Origin: Rhodoplanes serenus
GTDB lineage: Bacteria > Pseudomonadota > Alphaproteobacteria > Rhizobiales > Xanthobacteraceae
NCBI GenBank assembly: GCA_945893145.1
Contig: CAMDDZ010000012.1
Coordinates: 1-64,000 of the forward strand
DNA length: 64,000 bases
Direction of reading: 5' to 3'
In this document: one piece after another, positions 15,387 to 23,264 of the stretch
Numbering within the stretch: position 1 is the stretch's first letter
Layout of the letters: each line of letters opens with the position of its first letter
Translations under genes and position numbers: made by a program
Notes under the pieces: generated by a model
What the model saw: the letters and a program-made list of their open reading frames with translations, nothing else
Told to the model about the DNA's origin: nothing
The model's database searches: none

Positions 15387-16448
15387 TTAGACTCCGAAAA
15401 TCTTGGTGTAGCGGGCTTTGATCTCGTCGGCGGTCTTCTCGACACCGGCCGCGTCATCCTTCCAGAGCTTGATCTCGCGCAACGGCTTACGGCCCGCATG
15501 TTCCTTCACCCGCGGATGCAGCGAGCGCAGCGCGCCAACGTCGATGACAAGCTGCTGGCACTCCGGCGTGAAGCAATAGCTTTGGAACAGCCGCGCGGCG
15601 TTCGGATTGGGCGCGCTCTTGAAGATGGCGTTCGGCCCGACCGCGAACGGCGTGCCCTCGGCTGGATAGACGATCTCGACCGGCCGGCCGGCCTCCTTGA
15701 CCTGGAGCGCGTTGTATTCATTGCCGTCGACCATCACGGCGCGCTCGCCGAGCGCGAGCTTCTTGGGTGGATCGGTCGAGGACTGCACCTGCATGATCTT
15801 CTGCTTGGCGAGTTTCTCGAGATAGTCCCAGCCGAGCTCGCGCACGAGCTGGAATGTCGCGGTCATCACGTTGCCGCTGTAGCCGGGGTGCGCCTTGATC
15901 AGCTTGCCGGCCCATTTCGGGTCGAGCAGGTCCGCGAAGCTCTTCGGTGCGTCGGCGGCCTTCACCAGATCGGTGTTGTAGCCGATCACGCTCATGCCGG
16001 CGCGGAAGCTCGCGAAAAATCCGTCGGCGTCCTTGTGCTCAGGGGCGTAATGCTCCGCCACGTCCTGCGGCACGTAGGGCGCCAGGATGCCGTCGCGTTT
16101 CCAGACGATGAAATGCGCCGCGTCCGACGAGTTGACCACGTCGACCGCAAAGATGCGGCTGGCATATTCCTGGCCGATGCGCTGGAACACGCGCTCGGCG
16201 CCGGAGCGCTCGACCCGCACCGTGATGCCCGGGTACTTCGCCTCGAACGCCTTGCCGATTTTCTCCGCCACCGCAAGGTCGATCGACGTGTAATAGACGA
16301 CCTTGCCTTCCTTCTTCGCCGCAGCGATCAGGTCGGGCGTGATCGCGGTCGCCGGCGGCGCTGCGGCACGCAACGGCGACGCATAGGCCGCAAGCGTCAG
16401 CGCGCTCGATCCTTTGACGAAATCGCGTCTGGAAAACGTGCGCGGCAT
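15387..16448 (-). CDS. ABC solute-binding protein, copy 1 of 4
   Basis: 353 residues, Tat signal SRRDFVKG, first of the four tandem binding proteins downstream of the ATPase (38 bases apart). Conserved family blocks are KVVYYTSIDLAVAEKIG, VRVERSGAERVFQRIGQEY, NSSDAAHFIVWKRDG and LDPKWAGKLIKAHPGYSG. The extracellular family-1 fold is used for iron(III), thiamine, phosphonate and some organic solutes. No paired iron-binding tyrosines are evident near the C-terminus, so iron is not assured. Confidence 0.88.
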   Translation of the reverse strand: MPRTFSRRDFVKGSSALTLAAYASPLRAAAPPATAITPDLIAAAKKEGKVVYYTSIDLAVAEKIGKAFEAKYPGITVRVERSGAERVFQRIGQEYASRIFAVDVVNSSDAAHFIVWKRDGILAPYVPQDVAEHYAPEHKDADGFFASFRAGMSVIGYNTDLVKAADAPKSFADLLDPKWAGKLIKAHPGYSGNVMTATFQLVRELGWDYLEKLAKQKIMQVQSSTDPPKKLALGERAVMVDGNEYNALQVKEAGRPVEIVYPAEGTPFAVGPNAIFKSAPNPNAARLFQSYCFTPECQQLVIDVGALRSLHPRVKEHAGRKPLREIKLWKDDAAGVEKTADEIKARYTKIFGV

Positions 16449-16484
16449 CGCCGTGTCCTTCCCTGGCGCCGCTGTTGTTTTTGG

Positions 16485-17546
16485 TTAGCCGGTCAGCGCG
16501 CGGCAGCGCTCGGCTGGCAGATGCACCCACACAGTGGAACCCGGCGGCACGCCCTCGCCGGCTTGCGTCACCACGCGCAACTGCGTTCCATCCGCGACCT
16601 CGACCATATAGTCGCGGCTCGACCCGAGGAAGACTTGCCGCATCACCTTGGCTGCGACCACGTTGTCCTTGACGCCGGGCTCGTCCGGGGTCAACCGAAT
16701 CTGATGCTGGCGGATCGAGACGGCAGTCTCGCCACCGGGCGCCAGCGGGCCGCCGGTCACACGCAGCGGCACGCCGGCAAACGAAACAGTGTTGGCGTCG
16801 AGCGTCTTGCCCTTGAGGACGTTGCTCATGCCGATGAAACGCGCGACGAACTCCGAACGCGGCCGGTCATAGATTTCTTCGGGCGATCCGGCCTGCTCGA
16901 TCTTCCCCAAATTCATCACGCAGATCAGATCGGCGGTGGTCATCGCCTCCGACTGGTCGTGGGTCACATAGATCGTGGTGTAGCGGTATTCGTCGTGTAG
17001 CCGCCGCACCTCGAAACGCATCTCTTCGCGCAGATTGGCGTCGAGGTTGGAGAGCGGCTCGTCGAGCAGCAGCGTCTCCGGTTCGACGATCAATGCGCGC
17101 GCCAGCGCAACGCGCTGCTGCTGGCCGCCGGACAGCTCGCCCGGATAGCGGCCGGCGAGCGGCGCAAGCTTGGTGGTCGAGAGGATGGCGTCGAGCTTCT
17201 GGCGAATGACATCGTTGGAGGCCTTCCGCAGCCGCAAGCCGTAGACGATGTTTTCGGCGACCGTCATGTGCGGCCAGAGCGCGTAGCTCTGGAAAATCAT
17301 CGACATGTTGCGCCGCTCGGGCGGCAGCGTCTTCTGCGGCGTCGACACCACGCGATCGCCGACGCGGATTTCGCCTTCGGTCGGCTCGACAAAGCCCGCG
17401 ACCAGCCGCAGCGTCGTGGTCTTGCCGCAGCCCGAAGGCCCGAGCAGGCACACCAGCGTGCCATGCTCGATGCGCAGCGACACGTCATCGACGACCGCAA
17501 GCGGTCCGTATTTCTTGGTCAACCCGCGCAGTTCAACCGACGCCAC
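16485..17546 (-). CDS. ABC transporter ATPase (PotA/FbpC-like)
   Basis: 353-residue nucleotide-binding subunit: Walker A GPSGCGKTT, Q-loop region MIFQSYALWPHMTV, signature LSGGQQQRVALARAL, Walker B LLLDEPLSNLD, H-loop VTHDQSEA, and a C-terminal regulatory (TOBE-type) domain. It powers the permease at 10059-11843. The four binding-protein genes lie between them. It follows the crotonase gene by 53 bases in the same direction. Confidence 0.92.
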   Translation of the reverse strand: MASVELRGLTKKYGPLAVVDDVSLRIEHGTLVCLLGPSGCGKTTTLRLVAGFVEPTEGEIRVGDRVVSTPQKTLPPERRNMSMIFQSYALWPHMTVAENIVYGLRLRKASNDVIRQKLDAILSTTKLAPLAGRYPGELSGGQQQRVALARALIVEPETLLLDEPLSNLDANLREEMRFEVRRLHDEYRYTTIYVTHDQSEAMTTADLICVMNLGKIEQAGSPEEIYDRPRSEFVARFIGMSNVLKGKTLDANTVSFAGVPLRVTGGPLAPGGETAVSIRQHQIRLTPDEPGVKDNVVAAKVMRQVFLGSSRDYMVEVADGTQLRVVTQAGEGVPPGSTVWVHLPAERCRALTG

Positions 17547-17599
17547 TGAATCCCCTCAGGCTCCGCCCTTGATCCCGCACCAACACCGCAGGTGGTGCC

Positions 17600-18430
17600 T
17601 CAAGTCCCGGTGAACACCGGCTTGCGCTTCTCCATGAAGGCCTTGCGGCCTTCCTCGTAGTCGTTGCTCTTGAAGCAGGCATCGACCAGCGCCTGGGTGC
17701 GCGCGATGTCGCGCTTGGAGTCTTCCCTCATAACCTCGGCGACCGTGGCCTTCACGGCCTTGATGGTCAACGGTGCGTTGCCGGCGATCGTGTCGGCGTA
17801 ATCCTTGACGTATTTCTCCAGTTCTCCGTCAGGCAGCACGCGGTTCACCAGCCCCATGGTGAGCGCTTCGGCTGCGGTGAATTGCCGCGCCGTATAGAAA
17901 ATCTCCATCGCGAACGACGGCCCGACGATATCGACCAGCCGCTTAAGACCCGGATAGGCGTAGCCCAGGCCGAGCTTCGCGGCCGGCACGCCGAACTTCG
18001 AGCCCTCAGTGGAGATGCGCAGGTCGCAGCAGGTGGCGAGCCCCATGCCGCCGCCGATGCAATAGCCGCGGATCATCGCGATGGTCGGCTTCGGGAACTC
18101 GTGGAACGCGGCGTAGGCCTTTTCCACGATCGAGCTGTAGCGCTTCACCGCGGCCTCGTCCGAGCGCTCCTTCTCGAACTTCGAGATGTCGGCGCCTGAG
18201 ACGAACGCCTTGCCGCCGGCGCCGGTCACCACCACGACGCAGATGTTCGGATCGCTCCGGAAGTCGTCGAGGATGCCGACCGCGGCCTCCCACATGTCGA
18301 GCGACACCGCGTTGTGCTTCTCGACGTTGTTGTAGATCACGTAGCCGACACGGCCTTCCTTGCGCGACAGCATCTTGTTGTCGGCGAACGACTTGGTGTC
18401 GGCCGGCACCACAGTTGCGGGATGATTCAT
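17600..18430 (-). CDS. Enoyl-CoA hydratase/isomerase-family protein
   Basis: 276-residue crotonase-fold protein. The oxyanion-hole segments are GKAFVSGADI and MIRGYCIGGGMGLA. The two catalytic glutamates of true hydratases are missing: the region reads GGGMGLATCCDLRI (no Glu after GGG) and FGVPAAKLGLGY (PAA where PE is usual). A non-hydratase crotonase reaction (isomerisation, hydrolysis, ring opening) is therefore more likely. Its ribosome site TAGGAG overlaps the stop codon of the CoA-transferase gene, so the two are coupled. Confidence 0.85.
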   Translation of the reverse strand: MNHPATVVPADTKSFADNKMLSRKEGRVGYVIYNNVEKHNAVSLDMWEAAVGILDDFRSDPNICVVVVTGAGGKAFVSGADISKFEKERSDEAAVKRYSSIVEKAYAAFHEFPKPTIAMIRGYCIGGGMGLATCCDLRISTEGSKFGVPAAKLGLGYAYPGLKRLVDIVGPSFAMEIFYTARQFTAAEALTMGLVNRVLPDGELEKYVKDYADTIAGNAPLTIKAVKATVAEVMREDSKRDIARTQALVDACFKSNDYEEGRKAFMEKRKPVFTGT

Positions 18431-18439
18431 TTGTAGCTC

Positions 18440-19633
18440 CTAAAGCGCCTTGGCGGCGCGCAGCGACGCAATTTCCTTCGCGCTGAAGCCGAATTCCTTC
18501 AGCACCTCGTTGGTGTGCTCGCCGAGTTTCGGCGTCGGCATCGCAATCTTGCTCTTGGTGCGCGACAGCACGACTGGCTGTCCCACCACGTGCAGCACCG
18601 AGCCGTCCTTGCGCTTGACGCTTTGCGCGATGCCGAGATGCTTGACCTGCGGATCGGCGAACACCTGATCGACGTTATAGATCGGCCCGGCCGGCACGCC
18701 GGCCTTGTTGAAGATGTCGATCCATTCGGCGCTGCTCTTGTGTTGCGTGTAAGTGTCGATCTCGGCGTTGAGCGTCTTGCGGTTCGTCGAGCGCGACTTG
18801 GCGTCCTTGTACTCCGGCCGCCGCAGCATCTCCTCGGCACCGAGCGCCTTGCAGAACCGTTCCCAGATCGCGCCGCCCGTGGTGGCGATGTTGATGTGGC
18901 CATCGGTGGTCTTGAACACGCCGGTCGGGATCGAGGTCGGATGATCGTTACCGGCCTGCTTGGGCACCTCTTGCGAGATCAGCCAGCGCGAGGCCTGGAA
19001 GTCGAGCATGAAGATTTGCGCTTGCAAGAGCGAGGTCGCGACGTGCTGGCCCTTCTTCGACTTCTCGCGCTCAAGCAACGCCACCATGATGCCCATCGCG
19101 CAAAACAGTCCGGCGCAAAGATCGGCGACCGGAATGCCGACGCGCACCGGCCCCTGCCCGACCAAACCGGTGATCGACATCAGGCCGCCCATGCCCTGCG
19201 CGATCTGGTCGAAGCCCGGCCGGTTCTCGTAAGGCCCATCCTGGCCGAAGCCCGAGATGCTGCCATAGACGATGCGCGGATTGACCTTCTTGAGGTCGTT
19301 GTAATCGATCTTCAGCCGCCGCTTCACGTCGGGCCGGAAGTTCTCGACCACCACGTCAGCCTTTTTCACCATCTTCAGGAACGCGGCACGGCCTTCCTTC
19401 GATTTCAGATTGATCGTGATGCCCCGCTTGTTGCGGTGCAGGTTCTGGAAGTCGGAGCCATCGCGCGGACCGCCCGGCGCATCGCCGCCCTTCTCGTCCG
19501 GCGGCATCTCGATCTTGATGACATTGGCGCCCCAGTCGGCGAGCTGCCGCACGCAGGTGGGGCCCGAGCGGACGCGGGTCAGGTCGAGCACGGTGAAGCG
19601 CGCAAGCGCTTGAGAAGCTTTGGAAAACGGCAT
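18440..19633 (-). CDS. Family III CoA-transferase (CaiB/BaiF)
   Basis: 397 residues from the ATG at 19633. Family III enzymes transfer CoA between carboxylic acids through an aspartyl intermediate. The expected Asp is in GIPVADLCAGLFCAMG. Other family hallmarks are LADWGANVIKIEMP, NKRGITINLKS, VVENFRPDV and FGQDGPY. First gene of the run with crotonase and ABC transporter, so it probably activates the imported acid as its CoA ester. Further in-frame codons upstream are open but overlap the divergent tctC promoter region and look non-coding. Confidence 0.88.
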   Translation of the reverse strand: MPFSKASQALARFTVLDLTRVRSGPTCVRQLADWGANVIKIEMPPDEKGGDAPGGPRDGSDFQNLHRNKRGITINLKSKEGRAAFLKMVKKADVVVENFRPDVKRRLKIDYNDLKKVNPRIVYGSISGFGQDGPYENRPGFDQIAQGMGGLMSITGLVGQGPVRVGIPVADLCAGLFCAMGIMVALLEREKSKKGQHVATSLLQAQIFMLDFQASRWLISQEVPKQAGNDHPTSIPTGVFKTTDGHINIATTGGAIWERFCKALGAEEMLRRPEYKDAKSRSTNRKTLNAEIDTYTQHKSSAEWIDIFNKAGVPAGPIYNVDQVFADPQVKHLGIAQSVKRKDGSVLHVVGQPVVLSRTKSKIAMPTPKLGEHTNEVLKEFGFSAKEIASLRAAKAL

Positions 19634-19831
19634 GTGTTTCACTTCGGCAAAGGAGCGGGCGGACGGCACGACATTCTCCGATATGGCGGGTGTTGTCCAT
19701 GCCCCGGACAGGCCCGACGTGCCGGCATAGCGCCTGCGACACGATGCTCTGGGTGCGGAACCAGCGGCCGCCGTACACTTTCGAAAAGACCAGCGATCTG
19801 GCGCTGGACCGATGGCAGCTGGAGAACCGGA

Positions 19832-20815
19832 ATGCGACGACTTTGCGCTGCACTGGGCACTGCTCTTGGCGCTGCTCTTGCCGCGATGGCGGCCCTGACC
19901 GCATCCGCCGCGGCCGACGACTGGCCGTCGCGGCCGGTGCGCATGATCAACACCTTTGCGGCCGGTGGCACCGCCGACGTTCTTACCCGCACGGTCGCCG
20001 AGCACCTGACTTCGGTCTTCAAACAGCAGTTCTTCGTCGAGACGCGAGCCGGCGCAGCCGGCACCATCGCGGTGAAGCAGATCGCCGACTCCCCGCCCGA
20101 CGGCTACAACTTCGCGCTCAGCAACATCACGCATCTGGTGCTTGCGCCGCTGAGCAATCCCAAGCTCGGCTACGATCCGCGCAAGGATCTCACCAACATC
20201 GCTTATGTGGCGGGTGCGCCGATCATGCTGTCGGTCAACGCCAAGAGCGGCGTCAAGACGCTCAAGGAGTTCATCGACCGCGCCAAGACCAGCGACAAGC
20301 TGCTGACGTACTCGTCCTCCGGCGTCGGCAGCTCGGGACAGCTCGTTGCGGAAGACTTCGCGCGCAAGGCCGGCATCAAGATCGAGCACGTGCCCTACAA
20401 GGGCGCGTCGCAAGGCATCATGGATCTGGTCGGCGGCCACATCTTCTTCTCGGCGCAGACCGTGTCGTCCACCGCCTCGCAGGTGCGTGGCGGCACGCTG
20501 CTCGCGCTGGCGCATTCCGGCAGGGACCGCCTGCCCGATTTCCCGGACGTGCCGACATTCCGGGAGCTTGGCTTTGACGTCGTTGCAACCACCTGGTTCG
20601 CCATCTCGGGTCCTGCCGGATTGCCGAAGGATATGGTCGAGAAGCTGAACCGTGAGATCGTTCGCGGGATGTCGAAGCCCGAGGTGCAGCAGAAGCTGCG
20701 GCACGACGGACTGGTGTCGGAAGCCATGTCGGTCGAGCAGCTCAACAATTACATCGTCGCTGAAACCGCGCGCTGGAAGCCGGTGCTCGAGCAACTTGGA
20801 CTGATCGGCAAATGA
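19832..20815 (+). CDS. TctC/Bug-family solute-binding protein
   Basis: 327 residues from ATG 19832, chosen for GGAG seven bases upstream and a good signal peptide (LCAALGTALGAALAAMAALTASAAA). The mature part starts DDWPSRPVRMINTFAAGGTADV. It is divergent from the CoA-transferase gene, sharing a 198-base promoter region, and 29 bases ahead of a second TctC gene. No TctAB membrane proteins are near. It may bind the same carboxylate processed by the divergent operon, or have a signalling role as some Bug proteins do. Confidence 0.88.
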   Translation: MRRLCAALGTALGAALAAMAALTASAAADDWPSRPVRMINTFAAGGTADVLTRTVAEHLTSVFKQQFFVETRAGAAGTIAVKQIADSPPDGYNFALSNITHLVLAPLSNPKLGYDPRKDLTNIAYVAGAPIMLSVNAKSGVKTLKEFIDRAKTSDKLLTYSSSGVGSSGQLVAEDFARKAGIKIEHVPYKGASQGIMDLVGGHIFFSAQTVSSTASQVRGGTLLALAHSGRDRLPDFPDVPTFRELGFDVVATTWFAISGPAGLPKDMVEKLNREIVRGMSKPEVQQKLRHDGLVSEAMSVEQLNNYIVAETARWKPVLEQLGLIGK

Positions 20816-20844
20816 CCTGAAATCAAACATCCTAGGGGGCGAAC

Positions 20845-21819
20845 ATGACGAACATCAGCAGGCGTGGATTTCTCGGCAGCACCGCGGGTGCGGCGGCGTT
20901 CTCCGTCGCGGGCATCCGTCCGGGCGCGGCGCAACAGTTCCCGGAGCGCGGTCTTCTGATCATCGTGCCGTACGCAGCTGGCGGCGGCAGCGATGTCTCG
21001 GCGCGGCTGCTCGCGCGCGACCTCGAACCGATCTTGGGAAAGTCGGTGACGGTCGAGAACCGCGCCGGCGGCGGCGGCTGGATCGGCTGGGGCTCGCTCG
21101 CGGCGTCGAAGCCCGACGGCTACACCATCGGCTACATCAACGCGCCGAGCCTATTCGCGGGCTATCTCGACAAATCGCAGGGCGGCGCGCGCAAGGAAAA
21201 TCTGGAGAGCTTCACGCCGCTGATCAACCATGTGGTCGATCCCAACATGTGGTCGGTGCGGCCCGACAGCAAATTCAAAACCGTGAAAGACGTGATCGAC
21301 GAGGCCAAGCGCAGGCCCGGAACAATCACGCTCAACGGCGGCGGCTACGGCACCGACGACCACATCGCGGCGCTCGGCATCGGCGCCAACAACGGCACGA
21401 GCTTCTCGATGGTGCATTTCCGCGGCACGCCGGACGGCAAGACCCAGGTGCTGGGCGGCAACATCGAGGTCTATGCCTGCAACGTCAGCGAGGCCGCCGA
21501 GGACGTGAAGTCCGGCCTGGTCCGTCCGCTCGGCGTGATGTCCACCGAGCGTTCGAAGTTCATTCCCAACGCGCCGACGTTCCGCGAGCAGGGCTTCAAT
21601 GAAGTCTGGTCGGTGTCGCGCGGCATCGCTGCCCCCGCCAACCTGCCGAAGGATATCGAGACCGCGCTGATCGCGGCGCTGGAAAAGACCATCGCTTCGC
21701 CGGGGCACAGGTCGAAGGCAGAGGCGCTCGCGCTCGACCCGCAGATTATCAAGGGCGAGGCTTACAGACAGTTCCTGAAGGACAACGAGCTGGCCACCAA
21801 GAAGCTGATGAACTGGTAG
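20845..21819 (+). CDS. TctC/Bug-family protein with Tat signal
   Basis: 324 residues. Twin-arginine signal ISRRGFLGS (4-12), then a Bug-type fold: LIIVPYAAGGGSDVSARLLA, VENRAGGGGWIGWG, KPDGYTIGYIN. AGGGGG lies just upstream of the ATG. It forms a two-gene unit with the preceding TctC. Tat export is unusual within a family that mostly uses Sec. Followed by a strong hairpin at 21836-21859. Confidence 0.86.
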   Translation: MTNISRRGFLGSTAGAAAFSVAGIRPGAAQQFPERGLLIIVPYAAGGGSDVSARLLARDLEPILGKSVTVENRAGGGGWIGWGSLAASKPDGYTIGYINAPSLFAGYLDKSQGGARKENLESFTPLINHVVDPNMWSVRPDSKFKTVKDVIDEAKRRPGTITLNGGGYGTDDHIAALGIGANNGTSFSMVHFRGTPDGKTQVLGGNIEVYACNVSEAAEDVKSGLVRPLGVMSTERSKFIPNAPTFREQGFNEVWSVSRGIAAPANLPKDIETALIAALEKTIASPGHRSKAEALALDPQIIKGEAYRQFLKDNELATKKLMNW

Positions 21820-21835
21820 CGGCGCCACACGGGCA

Positions 21836-21859
21836 CCTCTCCCCGCATGCGGGGAGAGG
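21836..21859. terminator. Hairpin between convergent genes
   Basis: CCTCTCCCCGC-at-GCGGGGAGAGG is a perfect 11-bp stem sitting between the stop codons of the TctC gene and the convergent tusA-like gene. It has the same core as the 13107-13227 element, so it belongs to the REP family. It has no T-tract, so termination is possible but unproven. Confidence 0.5.
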
Positions 21860-21888
21860 GAGACCAAGCCTCGCGCCCGGAGCGGACT

Positions 21889-22113
21889 TCAGGTCTTGCG
21901 TATCCGGAACGTCAACACGCGGCCTTTCTTGGCGCTGCTTTCGATCGTGTCGCCAGTCTCGCGGATCAAGTTCGGAATATCGATCGTGGTCAGCGGATCG
22001 GTGCACTCGATCACCAGCAACTCGCCCGCTGCCATGCGCGACAGCAGCTTTCGCGTTTTCAGCGTCGGCAGCGGGCACTTCAGCCCGCGCATGTTGATCT
22101 TGGATTCCGGCAT
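21889..22113 (-). CDS. TusA/SirA-family sulfur carrier
   Basis: 74-residue cytosolic protein with the family's CPxP motif in RGLKCPLPTLKT (9-20). The cysteine carries persulfide sulfur from cysteine desulfurase to partners. Its place beside molybdenum cofactor genes, with FdhD further on, suggests a role in sulfurating or supplying sulfur for Mo cofactor enzymes, as TusA proteins do in enteric bacteria. Divergent from the MoeA-like gene at 22182 across 68 bases. Confidence 0.85.
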   Translation of the reverse strand: MPESKINMRGLKCPLPTLKTRKLLSRMAAGELLVIECTDPLTTIDIPNLIRETGDTIESSAKKGRVLTFRIRKT

Positions 22114-22181
22114 GGATGCAGCTGCTTAAGCCCGTTCTAGCGACACTGGACACCCTGCTCTTATCACGTCAAGTTCCCCGC

Positions 22182-23264
22182 ATGGTTGTGGATTCCAACA
22201 TCCAGCGGATCGCGCGGCTGACGCCCCTGGCTGACGTGCTGAACAGCTTTCAGACGTCGATCCAGCCCGTTGCGCCGCACGAAGAAGCGCTGAGCGACGC
22301 GCTCGGCAAGGTGCTGGCCGCCGACGTGGCCATCGCGGAAGGCTTGCCGAAGTCCGCGCGCGCGCTGCGCGACGGTTTCGCGGTGCGTGCCGAGATGACC
22401 ACCGACGCCAGCTCCTACGCGCCCGCGCCGCTGTCGCCGAAGCCTCTGCGTGTCGATCTCGGCGAAGCCTTGCCGGACGGCACCGACGCGGTGGCTCCGC
22501 TCGATGCGATCAACGACCGAGGCGAGGCCACCGCGCCGATTGCACCAGGCGAAGGCGTCCTGGCGGCAGGCGGCGAAGCGCCGCCCGGTGTGCTGCGGCT
22601 CGCCGGCTCCCGGCTGCGCCGCATCGACCTGGCGCTGATGCAAACGCTCGGCATCGGGCGCGTACTCATTCGACAGGCCCGCGTGCGGGTGATCGGCGAT
22701 GGCGCTTCAGCCGCGGCCATCGCCAGCGCGATCGAGGCCGATGGCGGCGTTGCGCTCAGAGACGGCGCTTCGCTCGAAGCCGCATTGCAGATGGACGATA
22801 CCGACGCCGTGGTCTGCGCCGGCGGCACCGGCAGCGGCCGCAACGACCGAAGCGTACACACCTTGGCAAAGCACGGGCAGCTCTCGGTCCACGGCGTAGC
22901 GATCATGCCGGGGGAAACCACCGCGGTGGGATCGGCTCTCGCGGGACCGGTGCTGCTGTTGCCGGGACGCCTCGATGCCGCACTGGCGGGCTGGCTCACC
23001 ATCGGCCGGCGGCTGTTGGCCCGGCTGAACTTCCGGCTGGTCGAGGAGCAGCCGTTCAGCGCCGAGCTGTCGCGCAAGATCGCTTCCCCGCTCGGCCTTG
23101 CCGAAGTCGTGCCGGTGCGCCGGCGGCTCGGCACCGTCGAGCCGCTTACCAGCGGCCACCTGCCGGCGCATGCACTGGCTCGCGCCGACGGCTGGATTCT
23201 GGTTCCAGCCGACTCAGAAGGCTATCCGGCCGGCGCCAAGGTGCCGGTGAGGGCGTGGCCGTGA
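22182..23264 (+). CDS. MoeA-like molybdopterin-binding protein (divergent)
   Basis: 360 residues. The N-terminal part matches MoeA (LGKVLAADVAIAEGLPKSARALRDGFAVR, with DGFAVR for the usual DGYAV). The third domain is recognisable in VVCAGGTGSGRNDRS and VHGVAIMPGETTAVG. The canonical SGG-x-S-x-G-x-x-D substrate motif is altered to AGGTGSGRND. The true start is probably ATG 22182, since codons upstream overlap the divergent tusA promoter. It overlaps the next gene by four bases (GTGA), so both are translated together. Likely a partner or specialised homologue in molybdate insertion rather than the housekeeping MoeA. Confidence 0.75.
   Translation: MVVDSNIQRIARLTPLADVLNSFQTSIQPVAPHEEALSDALGKVLAADVAIAEGLPKSARALRDGFAVRAEMTTDASSYAPAPLSPKPLRVDLGEALPDGTDAVAPLDAINDRGEATAPIAPGEGVLAAGGEAPPGVLRLAGSRLRRIDLALMQTLGIGRVLIRQARVRVIGDGASAAAIASAIEADGGVALRDGASLEAALQMDDTDAVVCAGGTGSGRNDRSVHTLAKHGQLSVHGVAIMPGETTAVGSALAGPVLLLPGRLDAALAGWLTIGRRLLARLNFRLVEEQPFSAELSRKIASPLGLAEVVPVRRRLGTVEPLTSGHLPAHALARADGWILVPADSEGYPAGAKVPVRAWP

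Noticed and set aside
15387-16448. Calling the tandem receptors iron-binding (FbpA)
   Set aside because: The fold fits, but I could not see the paired C-terminal tyrosines, and the operon context favours an organic acid.
14448-17000. Long open frame on the + strand (about 850 codons)
   Set aside because: It is the mirror of the binding-protein and ATPase genes; its repetitive look simply reflects the four tandem paralogues on the other strand.
18515-19831. Upstream extension of the TctC gene at 19832 (open for more than 430 codons)
   Set aside because: The extension is antisense to the CoA-transferase gene; the ribosome site and signal peptide fix the start at 19832.
22114-22181. Molybdenum-cofactor riboswitch ahead of the Mo genes
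   Set aside because: The gaps before 22182, 28121 and 40337 are too short, and no multi-stem leader was found.
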